Shown here in pieces: positions 54,055-63,472 of a stretch of DNA of 64,000 bases. Position numbers and translations under genes: made by a program. Location: contig JAPYXD010000581.1 of assembly GCA_030998225.1 (NCBI GenBank), positions 186,001 to 250,000 of the forward strand, in the 5' to 3' direction. The notes below the pieces were generated by a model that had not been told where the DNA came from, ran no database searches, and worked only from the letters and a program-made list of their open reading frames with translations. How positions within the stretch are numbered: position 1 is the stretch's first letter; each line of letters starts with the position of its first letter. This stretch comes from Diplolepis rosae. Its lineage: Eukaryota; Arthropoda; Insecta; Hymenoptera; Diplolepididae.

Positions 54055-55245
54055 TCAACATTTATTATAGCGGTACTCAAGCTTCTTTATGCCCTTTAAA
54101 AAGTAATTTTTATAAAACACCTCCAAATACTCATTTGTCGCAGCAGAGATTTCTTCGTACGATGAAAATCTTTTACTTCCAAGCCAAGTTTTCATGTTAG
54201 GGAACAAAAAATAATCGGAAGAAGCCAAATGTGGGGAATAAGGTGGATGAGGAAGTATTTCGTAGAGTAAATCAAATAATTTGGCCGTTGCAATGTCACT
54301 CGTGTAGGTTGGTGCATCGTCGTGGTGGAAAAGCACTTTTGTCCGACAGCGGAGCGAAAACGCTTGTTTTGGCTCAGCTGGGAAGGAGCGAAACCAAGCG
54401 ATTCCACGCTTGTAAAGGGGAGAGGATCGAAAATGTTCGAGGCAGAACGAACGATTTAGTGGCACATATGGCAGAATTTATAAACTATCAAATACAACAA
54501 TTAATTAATTTTATAATAATTTTTTAGCTCAATTCAGTTTACAAAAATGACAGATAACATATAGCAACCAACAGAAAATCAGTTACTTCAAACCCATTTT
54601 GTATATTTTCAAACGCAAAAACTCGCTTTCGCTCCACTGCCAGACAAAATAGTATGTGAACCTCGAGCAAAAACGTGCGTTTTTGCCTTGTATAAAGTTG
54701 GAAACCCCTCGGCTTCGTCTCGGGGCTCAACTTTTTACGCGGCGCGTAAAAGCCCGCTTTCGCTCTCGGTGCACAATATACTATTTTTTCACCAAATGGG
54801 GTCGCTTTTCATTTAGTATGGCATCAAATCGATCTAATAATGAGGCATAATACTCTTCTATAATAGTTTTTCTCTTCTGTAGATAATCGATTAATATTAT
54901 ACCGTGTGAGTTCCAAAAAATTGTGGCCATGACCTTACCGGCTGATGGAATCGTCTTCGCTTTTTTCGGCGTAGATTCGGCAGGCCCAGTCCACATTTTC
55001 GACTGATTTTTTATTTCTGGCTTATAATAATGAATCCACGTTTCATCAACAGTTACATAGCATCGCAAAGATTCATTTGAATTACGTTGAAACATGCCCA
55101 AACATTGCTCAGACGCAACCACACGAGCCCGCTTGTGATCGGCTGTGAGTAAACGCAGATATAGTGGTAAAATCTTGCTGTTCAGATAACCAACTAGCGC
55201 AACTAAGTCCTTGTGGGACTTAAGTTTCAGGAAATAATGTTTCAA
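54055..55245 (-). pseudogene. Mariner transposase interrupted by an insertion
   Basis: On the minus strand the N-side part (54781-55245) carries LYLRLLTADHKRARVVASEQ, YVTVDETWIHYY (first catalytic Asp), SAGKVMATIFW and DYLQKRKTI, and ends at RPHLVKK. The C-side part (54055-54375) resumes at KVLFHHDDAPTYTS (second Asp) and YSPHLASSDYFLFPNMK (third Asp, with the usual SPDLAP altered to SPHLAS). About 400 bases of foreign DNA separate them. The helix-turn-helix N-terminus is not present. Upstream of LLTAD the frame reads SLKHYFLKLKSHKDLVALVG, which is not a mariner sequence I know, so the 5' part may be a fusion or a replaced segment. Confidence 0.82.
54338..54656. mobile_element. Insertion splitting the mariner transposase
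   Basis: TTTTGTCCGACAGCGGAGCG at 54338 is mirrored, inverted, near 54654 (TTTTGTCTGGCAGTGGAGCG), so this interval looks like a small MITE of about 320 bases. The next 130 bases (to 54785) carry similar words (GAGAGCGAAAGCGGGC, CCTCGGCTTCGTCTCGGGG) and may belong to a second insertion or a longer element. Exact limits are uncertain. Confidence 0.45.
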
Positions 55246-55293
55246 GCTTGGTTTTACCTCTCCGAATTCCTGTTGAGCATGATCGAAGATCCT

Positions 55294-55563
55294 TTAAAGA
55301 CGTTGTAGATATTTTGGAGCTTTGATTTTTTCTTCTAAAAAAGCTTCGGCACAGCAACAAAGTACCAAAGCATGTAAATAAATAACCTTCCCGAAAGCAT
55401 TGTTGCCACCCCTTCGCTCCTTTCCAGCTCCAACGTCTTCTATTACAGCTTCTACAATTTGCTCATTAGTGGCATCTTCAAGAAGTTCAACTGCTTCCGC
55501 TGGCCAATGGTTCACCAGCATTTTCATTGTTTCCATTTCATAATCGGACAGCAAAGGCCGCAA
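55294..55563 (-). CDS. Unrecognised 89-codon ORF next to the split mariner
   Basis: MRPLLSDYEMETMKMLVNHW, then an acidic AEAVELLEDATNEQIVEAVI stretch, a Cys-rich HALVLCCCAEAFLEEK segment and a stop at YLQRL. The composition is unlike the AT-driven chance frames of the window. About 65 bases upstream on the same strand is TTAAATACCC, a possible TATA-like box. After the stop the frame continues (RIFDHAQQEFGEVKPSLKHY) into the mariner part, suggesting both belonged to one unit before mutation. No domain is recognised. Host exon, transposon ORF or other foreign DNA are all possible. Confidence 0.35.
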   Translation of the reverse strand: MRPLLSDYEMETMKMLVNHWPAEAVELLEDATNEQIVEAVIEDVGAGKERRGGNNAFGKVIYLHALVLCCCAEAFLEEKIKAPKYLQRL

Positions 55564-56152
55564 CAGAATTGTGCGCGGTTAGTCTGCAATGCGCTACTCA
55601 GTTACTCTTGCAGCCAACAGCGGGTATTTAAGCAAGAAGAGACGGTATTGTTCTCATCACACAGGAACCGCACCCTTTGCCGCAGTAAAGTGACAACGCA
55701 TGACGCACTTATTCAACTCTGGTATCCACGTTATCTGCTGACAAGTTTTTTGAACCTCTTCTACCTCTGATTTAGTCTGGTTAATTTGCCGATTGTTGAG
55801 GAGATTGTTCTGCTGTATTATTTACTTTCTCTATACAGGGTGAGGCACATAAATGATTACAGAGTGATAGCACTCAAACTATTGATCATATCCAAAAATG
55901 TTCCAGACAAAAGTTTCAGTGTTCGACAAGACCGTCATACCGGACCACCCTATTTTTTTACCGATGGAGGCGCTGAAGCTACGTCAAGGTAAACTCCATT
56001 TTTTTAAATGGAACTATGTATTTTTTTTATGACATTATTACCGATTTTAAGATGAATTCAAGGACCTACAACACAAGGTCATTCTAGGCACGCAAAGTAT
56101 GAAAATAGTCGAAAAATCGAACATATCGAAATAATCACTTTCAAAGGATCCA

Positions 56153-57308
56153 CTAACCTTGGTTTGGGTCTACGTACAGAAGATGCTCGAAGTGGTGACC
56201 CTCAACTTGTAAGCACTTGTTAATTCGATAATGAAAAGACCGTCTAACTTCAGCCAACATTTGTGGTGTAATTTCAGTACATGCTCGGCGTATTCTTTCT
56301 TTCATGTTGTCAAGCGCAGTGTGCTAGATTTCGCACGCGAACGTTACGCACACAACGCCAACAGCAGTACGTACGTGATAATGGTTGCGCGCGCAGCGTA
56401 GTGTGTCTGCTGTTCGCAGTGGTTCTCTGAGTTTTCTCTGGTTTTCTCTCTTTGACAAGGAGCCTTCAACTAGAGAAAACTCATAGAACCACTGCGAACA
56501 GCAGACACACTACGCTGCGTGCGCAACCATTCTCACGTGCGTACTGCTGTTGGCGTTGTGTGCGTAACGTTCACGTGTCAAATCTGGATACACTGGTTAG
56601 GCGTGGTAGGTGCTACCGCCTTTGCGCGCTCTTTGACAAAACGTGTTGCATCCACATGTTCATGCGAACATGCAAGGGCTTGTCTTCCATTAATTGAGGC
56701 AGTACGTTTTGCAGAAAGTTTGCGTAAACTTGCCCAGTCAAGCGACCTTCAAAAAAATATGGACCAATGACGTGATCGCCGACAATGGCGCACCAACAAT
56801 TTCCCGTATTTAGGAAGTTAGCTTCATTAGAAAAAAGCACATGACTCAAAGATGAGACATCTGTGCGCATTTTTCAACGAATCCAATTACAGAAATTGAT
56901 GCCTTTTTGGAAATCATTGCCGTACAAATCTTGATGTAATGACATACGATACGGATGGAACTTGTGTTGATGTAAGATTCTTAATACGGATCGCTGACTA
57001 ATGCCGCTCTTTTTTTCCATTTGCCTGCTGCTCGCATGTGGATTTAGTGCAGCAAAAGGTAAGATAGAAGCCGAATCATTTTCATTAACAATTGGTCGAC
57101 GTTTCACTCGTGTTCGCTTCACTGTACCGAAGCGACAGAAACGGTCAGCTAATCGCTTAAAATCCATATGCGATTTTTGTTGCCCATCCGGATAACGAGC
57201 CGCATACAAATCTTGGGCGTTTCTAAAATGTTTACGGCATTCCCCCAGCACCATCAACATATCAAAATATTCTTGAAAATCGGTCATTTCGCGTTCCGAT
57301 GTACTCAC
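56153..57308 (-). pseudogene. DUF4817/DDE-type transposase, broken
   Basis: The start MSTSEREMTDFQEYFDMLMV leads to LGECRKHFRNAQDLYAARYP, the DUF4817 helix-turn-helix, then RRPIVNENDSASIL. NPHASSRQMEKKSGISQRSV is the second helix-turn-helix, and KFHPYRMSLHQDLYGNDF follows. A TGA after NWIR (56874-56876) interrupts the frame. The DDE part keeps VLFSNEANFLNTGN (first acidic position, DE changed to NE), then jumps to WCAIVGDHVIGPYFFEGRLT, having lost about 35 residues. After MWMQH it is broken by a palindromic insertion. A C-terminal piece (ALDNMKERIRRACTEITPQM to HHFEHLL) survives at 56153-56322. Inactive. Confidence 0.85.
56325..56590. mobile_element. GC-rich palindrome inserted in the DDE transposase
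   Basis: Arms of about 110 bases: GCACACAACGCCAACAGCAG, GCGCGCAGCGTAGTGTGTCT and GTTCGCAGTGGTTCT on the left, with the inverse on the right. The loop is about 40 bases. It sits exactly where the transposase should read MWMQHDG..., between the last DDE block and the C-terminal piece. Its GC content is far above the host element. Probably a small foldback MITE. Confidence 0.75.
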
Positions 57309-57726
57309 ATTAGAAGGTAATGCGTCACTAACTGATATGTCAACAGAAAATGCTTACGTTCTGCCGATGTCAAAAATACCCTATCGATGTATATTATCAT
57401 GGGTTTCGTAAGAAATGGACAGAAATGAAAAGAAACTAATGATTTTCGACTAGTTTTATACTTTGCGTGACTAGAGTGACCTTGTGTTGTAGGTCGTTGA
57501 ATTCATCTTAAAATCGGTAATAGTTTCATCGAAAAAAAAAATACATGGTTTCATTAAAAAAAGTGGAGTTGACCTTGACGTAGCTTCAGCGCCTCCATCG
57601 ATAAAAAAATAGAGTAGTCAAGTATGACGACCTTCCCGAACACTGAAACTTTTGTATGAAACATTTTTGGGTATGATCGATAGTTTGAATGCTATCGCTC
57701 TGTAACACTTTATGTGCCTCAACCTG

Positions 57727-58365
57727 TATAATACAATATATCTATCCGTGACTGCTAACATTTTGGAGTACATGGCTACAAATCTCCTATGGAAAAAGTT
57801 TCCTTTTCTGAAGAGGGGAATGCTTTTTATTTTGTTTCAAAGTAGCAGCGCATCACTGTTTCATTGTGTATTGGCAATCAATAGATGCACTGCCGTAGCA
57901 CTCCTGCAGAGGTGATTGGATGAGCTTCGTCAACCGAAATGTCCTCAACAGATGAAGCTGATGTTCCGCTTCTGAAAACAAGTTGCCGTTTTCCTGGCTG
58001 GACAGTTGCTCTCTCGGGTTTCCCAGTGAGATCGGCCTGTCTATCACACAGCTAACCACCGCCATCGTGCATGTTGCTTGTCCCAGCGGCCGCACTATAA
58101 AAGTCCCGGAAATCCTTAGGTAACAACTATCGTTTCAAAAAATTTCGAACGCTCTCCATTTTTAGTGGGTTTGCCAGAGTTGCATTAGCCTACTGCAAGA
58201 GCATCCCGCAATAGGTATATGCTATTCCAAGTTGATCTCGAAACGTTCCCCACCTTCTATCTTATGAAGGTGTATTTCCTCCTTCCAAAAAAAAAATTAT
58301 AGTTCATGTGCAGCGTGTCTTTCCCTTCAAAGCTATTTTTAAGTCCCGCGGATTTTGTAATTGTT
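57727..58365. other. Intergenic DNA
   Basis: No gene supported. The portion at 57910-58130 has balanced composition (GTTGCTTGTCCCAGCGGCCGC) and a 80-codon minus-strand frame without motifs. AAGTCCCGG at 58101 and AAGTCCCGCGG at 58351 resemble mariner subterminal words and may mark the 5' side of the next element. Confidence 0.35.
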
Positions 58366-58369
58366 AAAA

Positions 58370-59085
58370 ATGTCTGAAAAACAAGATCAACAAATTTGCA
58401 TCAAATTTTGTTTTGAACTCGGAAAAACGAGTTCGGAAACTATTCAGATGATGCAGAAGGCCTTTGGGAATGAGTGCATGAGAAAAACAGGAATAAAAGT
58501 GTGGTATAATCGTTTCAAAGGGGGCCGCACTTCTGTTGATAGTGATTCTCGTTCTGGCCGACCTTCGATGACAAAAACATTGGATAATATTGAGCGGGTG
58601 CGACTTGTGATTGGAGGTGATCGTCGATTAACTGCTCGTGAACTAGAAAATGATCTCGGAATACCGAAAACTACTGTTTGGGAAATTTTGAACAAGATTT
58701 TAGGAATGACTCGCGTGTGTGCGGTGACTGGCTTCTTCACCACGATAACGCGCCAGCGTATTCATCGAATCTTGTGCAGCAGTTTCTGAGTAAACACAGT
58801 ATCGCATTGCTTCGACAACCCCCGTACAGTCCCGACATAGCCCCCTGTGACTTTTGGCTGTTTCCAAAACTCAAAAAACCACTCAAAGGACAGCTATTCA
58901 ATGACTAAACGACGGTTGAAAATAATGCGACGAGCGTACTCAAGGCCATCTCTAAAAGTGAGTTCCAGGACTGTTTCGAGAAGTGGAAACATCGCTGGAA
59001 CCGTGTTATTCAATCAAGTGGGGATTACTTTGAAGGATGCCACCCGCCCGATGATGAAGAATAACGCCAGCGCGGAGATATAAAA
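58370..59085 (+). pseudogene. Mariner transposase with internal deletion
   Basis: MSEKQDQQICIKFCFELGKT opens the helix-turn-helix region, followed by GIKVWYNRFKGGRTSVDSDS and RSGRPSM, then DRRLTARELENDLGI. After ILNKILGMTRVC the frame breaks and resumes one frame over at DWLLHHDNAPAYSS (second catalytic Asp) and PYSPDIAPCDFWLFPKLKKP (third Asp). The segment with the first Asp, about 90-100 residues, is gone. A stop follows QLFND, but similarity continues to HRWNRVIQSSGDYFEG. The right terminus is probably TTTCCGGACAGACCTCGTA near 59099-59117. Inactive. Confidence 0.85.
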
Positions 59086-59117
59086 GTAGGCCTGATACTT
59101 TCCGGACAGACCTCGTA

Positions 59118-59400
59118 TGTCACCGAAAAAGTGTAAAAGCTATGATTGCAAACTTGAAGATTCCCTGGAAGAACGAATGGCTTTAGCATTAGAAAATAAA
59201 TGATTTGCTACAGCTCTCAATACGTATGTAGTTCGGAGCAAACTTTTAGCCTTCAGTACGGCGAATATATTTTAGCTTGCCTAGCAAACTGTTTGTTTAC
59301 TCGGCAAACTTTTTATCAGTCACAGCTAACTAGTCGGCGGTTAACTTCAATTAGCAACAGCAGCCATTTCATTCTTTCCGCAGTAAAAATGTGCGTACAC
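59118..59400. other. Intergenic DNA
   Basis: No gene recognised between the mariner end and the SINE cluster. Confidence 0.35.
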
Positions 59401-59403
59401 CAG

Positions 59404-59740
59404 GAGGTCTCCCTGTGAAGAAGATGTCGGACGCCTGTGTAGCTCAGTGGTTAGAGCGGTCGTCCGGCAATCGAAAGATCTGGGCTCGAATTCCATCGCA
59501 GTCGGAAGAACCTTTTCTTTCCAGAGAAAGATTTCAAATTCTTTAAAAATTTGAATTCATTTGCGTTATTTGCGATATAAGAGTTTGAAATTGTCTACGA
59601 GGACAACTGTCGACAACGTATCCTATCTGATACGCGACTAGTGATCCTCCAATAATGTAGGCAGTGACGCAAATTTCAAACTTAACCAATTAATTTGAAA
59701 TCATTTACAGGCGCGAGGCAGAGCCACTGAGCGATATAAG
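59404..59740 (+). mobile_element. tRNA-derived SINE, copy 1
   Basis: The head at 59433-59500 keeps Pol III promoter boxes: A box TAGCTCAGTGG (59440-59450) with a normal D-arm (GCTCAGTGGTTAGAGC), and B box GGGCTCGAATTCC (about 59482-59494). The acceptor and anticodon stems do not pair properly, so it is not a functional tRNA. The body carries GAAAGATTTCAAATTCTTTA, AGAGTTTGAAATTGTCTACG and GATACGCGACTAGTGATCCT. It is followed by a second, very similar unit 340 bases on. Confidence 0.75.
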
Positions 59741-60003
59741 GAAGTCTTCCTGTAGAGAAAGAGATGTCGGACGCCTGTGTAGCTTAGTGGTTAGAGCAGT
59801 CGACTGCCAATCAAAAGACCTGGGCTCGACTTCAGCGCAGTCGAAAGCGTCTTTTTTTCCACAGAAAGATTTCAAATTCTTTAAAAATTTGAATTCATCT
59901 GCGTTATTTGCGATATAAGAGTTTGAAATTATCTACGAGGACACCGGTCGACAACGTATCCTATCTGATACGCGACTAGTGATCCTCTGATAATGTAGGC
60001 AGT
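59741..60003 (+). mobile_element. tRNA-derived SINE, copy 2
   Basis: The head at 59773-59840 has A box TAGCTTAGTGG and B box GGGCTCGACTTC. The body is nearly identical to copy 1 up to GTAGGCAGTG at 60001-60004. There it is joined without a spacer to the head of copy 3. Confidence 0.75.
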
Positions 60004-60075
60004 GCGCCTGTGTAGCTCAGTGGTTAGAGCAGTCGACCGGCAATCGAAAAACTTGGGCTCGAACTAAATATTCAT
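60004..60075 (+). mobile_element. tRNA-derived SINE head, copy 3 (truncated)
   Basis: CGCCTGTGTAGCTCAGTGGT to TTGGGCTCGAACT. Only the tRNA-like head is present; the body is missing. The junction with copy 2 occurs after GCAGTG. Confidence 0.7.
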
Positions 60076-61657
60076 GATAGCCATTACTGCGCCAGTAATT
60101 GTAAGCCAGTAGCGGCTAAACAGTACTGGCGCGGTACTGAATTTTTTTTAACGTTGTCACAATACGGATTGGTCCGACTGGCTAATGATGTAAATTTACA
60201 AAATACGAAAACAACTGACATAAGCCAGCCCTCCGTTTTTACGGTGTGGAAATTGCTGATGATATATTCGAAAGCATTGGGCGTTACGAAATGAGCTACA
60301 CACTAAATCATTTTGTAATTAAGAAACACTTTTTTTGCTTGAATGAACTAAATTGGTGAATAAAGTGGTATCACTACGAAGGCAATGAAACTCGAGATAT
60401 CAGTTCCATCCAATTATAGTCTAATAAAATAAAAATGTCAGCGTCAGAAATGTTGCCTTTCATACTAAATGCGTTATTGATTTTTGGTCATTGATATTGA
60501 TAAGAATGACATGCATTGAGTTATTGAAGTTGTTAAGTAAAATACTGATTTTTAGTTTGAAATCAAGTATTGCAGATACTGATATCGTGTTGAAGAGGAC
60601 ATTTGTTTTTGAACATCATTCAGTATATATTGAATTATACGGCTTCACCCTAAAACTAAAAAACCACTTTTCGTTGCATTATCTAATGGTAATGAAAAAA
60701 GTAGGCCTACTAAAACCTTCATGAACAATGCGTCTAGAAGGAAAACATCGACCGCCTATAATATACGCTAAAGTTACGTGTAATCAAATAATCCTTTCTT
60801 ATTCCGTAGCATTGACTAATCAACTCCATTTATCAGACGTCATAAAAGCCAAATTGTTTACCGCCAAACCGATTAGTTCCAAGGTTAGTGCGAAGACCCG
60901 AGCTTTCTTGAAAAAAATCTGATTTCAGAGATAATAGACAAACTGTATTGTAATGGAAATTTGAAAAAAAAATTGAAAACAAAATATTTATAACAAATTT
61001 TTCTTTTTTCATGTAAAATTGAGATTGTAATTCTCGTCATATTTATTTATGCGATTTCATCCACGCTTCATATATTTAAGTTGACAAATTGTGATATTTC
61101 TTTATGTCACTATTATTCTACCCACGTTCTGTAATTTATTGTACTATGATTTGTTGTAAGACAAATCCTTAAATATTAAGTTCAATTTACAAAAATATAA
61201 TTGCTGATTTCTTTTTGAATAAATTTATATTTTTATCATATAGTCAGATATAAAACTGAAAAAATCTTGTATATGTGAGACATACTGTGTAAAATCATGG
61301 ATAAAAATTTTGAGTATCCCCATCAGCAGATTACAATAAGTTATAGAAAATAATTATAATTATTATTAAAAATGCCTCGATTTCCGTGTTATTTTCGAAA
61401 CAGTATTCTCTATATGGGGTCAAACAAATTCTAAAAATAGTAAAATCAAATAAGAAATAGGTAAAAGCAACTAGATTTTTGGTTAATTTAACGATAAAAA
61501 ACTAGTAATCCCGCCAGCAAACAAGACAACTGGTTGATTTTACTAGTTTTTTTTCGGCGTAGGTGCCAACATTTTCTAGTTTGTCAGTACTGAGGAAACG
61601 TGAATTAGTATCAAATATAATATTTGATATTATAATTTCATTTATAAACTATCTTAA
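60076..61657. other. AT-rich intergenic DNA
   Basis: No gene recognised. ATTACTGCGCCAGTAATTGT...CCAGTAGCGG...CAGTACTGGCGC at 60082-60132 contains overlapping CAGTA/TACTG inverted words. The frames at 60491-60922 are not supported. Confidence 0.35.
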
Positions 61658-61809
61658 GGCCGTATGGTAGGGTTTGATGTCACCAATTACATACAAACAC
61701 TTTATTAAAGACACAATAATTACTCTGCTCCGGAAAATTGGTTAAAATTATTATTTGAATTCTAAAGCGGTTGTATAAAATTGGTGAGGTCAGAGACTAC
61801 CATACGGCC
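61658..61809. mobile_element. 152-bp MITE with GGCCGTATGGTAG termini
   Basis: GGCCGTATGGTAGGGTTTGA and, inverted, GGCCGTATGGTAGTCTCTGA, both leading into CACCAATT. Flanking duplication is not clear. No coding. Confidence 0.75.
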
Positions 61810-62040
61810 AAAAGATTTTCTATTACAATTTCGTAGAAAGTAATTTTTTACAAAATGAAAAAGAAAATATGGTGCTGAAACTATTAAAGAATGTTTTAGA
61901 AGGCGCGACCTACTGTTGTCAAGGAACTCGGAAATAAAAGAATTTATAATGTTAGATTTTTTAATCTATCTAGTCATATTGAAACATTAAAGTCCCAAAT
62001 GATATAAAATTTTAGCATAATTGCGAGACTGAAAACCATG
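61810..62040. other. AT-rich spacer
   Basis: Nothing recognised. Confidence 0.4.
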
Positions 62041-62042
62041 TA

Positions 62043-62811
62043 TTGGGTCATTAAGTATGAAACTTAAAGTTTAGATTCAAACTTTTGCTTTATTGTTCTT
62101 TGAATAAAATGACATTTCATTTATTTAAAGTATGCTTCTGAGGCATTGATACACTCTCGTCATTTCAATGGTAATTCATTTATGCCTTTTGCATAGAAGC
62201 CTGGAAAGCAAAAACCGATGAAAGCGCGGAAGGCATTTTCAACAGCTTGTTGGGAATTAATTATATTTCCTTGTGAGAAGTTATCCCAATTCCGAAACAA
62301 ATAATAATCAGTTGGTAAAAGGTCCAGTGAATACAGAGGATGATCGATAGTTTTCAAATCCAATTCCAATATTTTAAATTGCGTCCTATTTGCAGTGTGT
62401 GGGCGAGTATTATTATGTAGGGGAATTGGTCTGTTTCTGTTTACTAATCTCGGCTGTTTTTCTGCCAGATTCTTCATAATGTTGTCCAGTTGATTACAAT
62501 TGGTCTTAGCTGTTATCGATTGACCAGGTTTTATGAAGCTATAATTAATTAAACTGTAGCTGATGCGTTGGTTTCACAACGAAACTCATATTTGAAGATT
62601 GCACGAATTTCCGTCTTATCCATGGTTTTACAAAATATTTTCCACGAAATGCTATTCAAAAGATAATTGTTAATTTCAAAGCGTAGTCGGAAGAATAATA
62701 GTGTAGCTTCACAATGTAAAAAACGGAAACAATGCCGATGCGAAATGTTAAAGACATTGATTGTCAAAATTCATAAACAAGAAACTTCCAACTTTATACT
62801 TGAGGACCCAA
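62043..62811 (-). mobile_element. Internally deleted mariner
   Basis: The ends TTGGGTCATTAAGTATGAAAC and, inverted, TTGGGTCCTCAAGTATAAAG are flanked by TA (62041-62042 and 62812-62813). The minus strand encodes MDKTEIRAIFKYEFRCETNA, then a stop. It then jumps to KPGQSITAKTNCNQLDNIMK and LAEKQPRLVNRNRPI-LHNNTRPHTA, in which the second catalytic Asp is Asn. It ends with PLYSLDLLPTDYYLFRNW (third Asp present) and a C-terminus. The DNA-binding domain and first Asp are deleted. At 769 bp it is non-autonomous. Confidence 0.85.
62160..62629 (-). pseudogene. Transposase remnant of the 62-kb mariner
   Basis: The N-terminal start is ATG at 62629 (MDKTEIRAIFKYEF). The deletion junction lies near 62520-62555. 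The C-terminal part at 62160-62477 is open for 105 codons and ends INELPLK. It is not a gene in its own right despite the clean C-terminal frame. Confidence 0.8.
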
Positions 62812-62814
62812 TAC

Positions 62815-63195
62815 TTACAGTTTGAACGTTCAAATGAACGATTAAAAAGGTTTTCAAAAATGGAATTATTCGCAATATTTTTAACCAAATTCGAACCCGT
62901 ATCACTACAAACTCAAATTCATCTTAACGTCCAAACAAAAGCATCATTAAAAATTTTAAGAGTTCGAAACTGTTTGAACTCTTAAAATACAAAAAACGAA
63001 AGAATTTGGACCAAAAACACTCCCTATGATCAAAGATTATGAAAAACCAACAAAAAAGGAGGAAAGAAAAAAGAAGGCAACCTTCCAAAACCCCTTCCTT
63101 TTTTTAATTTTTTTTTGTCTTTACTACCCAAAACCATCCACATAAAAATAACACGCCGACGTTTCGGTGCTCTTCCAGCACCCTCTTCAAAGCTA
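62815..63195. other. Intergenic DNA with a possible retroelement 3' end
   Basis: No gene. ACGCCGACGTTTCGGTGCTC followed by TTCCAGCACCCTCTTCAAAG at about 63151-63191 resembles the GACGTTTCGG...TCTTCAAAG wording often found near the 3' side of Penelope-like and other retroelements. That is recalled resemblance only, and no reverse transcriptase is present. Confidence 0.3.
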
Positions 63196-63365
63196 AAAAT
63201 AGTAGATTGTGTGCCAAGGGCGGCATGGTGGCGATTGTGACGAGTGCGAAGTGTACCCACTATTCACACGAGTCACATCGCCAGCATGTCGCTCGAGGTA
63301 CACACGACGTTTTGTGTCCAAATTGGTGGAAAAAGTCGCGTTGCGTGCGAGTGCGTAGTTAGCCG
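63196..63365 (-). repeat. Dispersed repeat, copy 2
   Basis: Inverse of 13234-13398 with moderate divergence and one extra TGGGTA-type insertion around 63255. It continues uninterrupted on its AATAGTAGATTGTG side into AGCTTTGAAG, unlike the 13-kb copy, where a MITE begins. Confidence 0.7.
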
Positions 63366-63380
63366 CGGGCAGTCAAGTTT

Positions 63381-63472
63381 CGCGCGGTATGAACATTTTG
63401 CCCGTTGAAGCGGGCGGTATGAACATTATCGCCCTTTGAAGCGGGCGGTATGAACATTTCGCCCGATTTTGA
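63381..63472 (+). repeat. Three ~30-bp tandem repeats
   Basis: CG(C/G)GCGGTATGAACATT followed by TTGCCCGTTGAAG, ATCGCCCTTTGAAG and TCGCCCGATTTTG. Each unit can fold as CGGGCG...CGCCC. It adjoins the dispersed repeat at 63196-63365. Confidence 0.75.

Larger units (their letters stand above)
55836..57726 (-). mobile_element. DDE transposon with ~290-bp terminal inverted repeats
   Basis: The ends CAGGGTGAGGCACATAAA and, inverted, CAGGTTGAGGCACATAAA are preceded and followed by TATA. The inverted repeats run from 55836 to about 56125 and from about 57438 to 57726. They share ACTTTTGT..., TGGAGGCGCTGAAGCTACGT and TAGTCGAAAA. It encodes a transposase of the insect DUF4817 helix-turn-helix plus DDE type on the minus strand. 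Unusually long termini and a nested palindrome set it apart from the mariners here. Confidence 0.85.

Noticed and set aside
59433..59500. Functional tRNA gene
   Set aside because: D-arm and B box are good, but the acceptor stem does not pair, the anticodon loop is irregular, and the unit repeats with a common body, so it is a SINE head.
60491..60922. Two ORFs of 77 and 64 codons in tandem
   Set aside because: AT-rich chance frames without motifs or a shared product.
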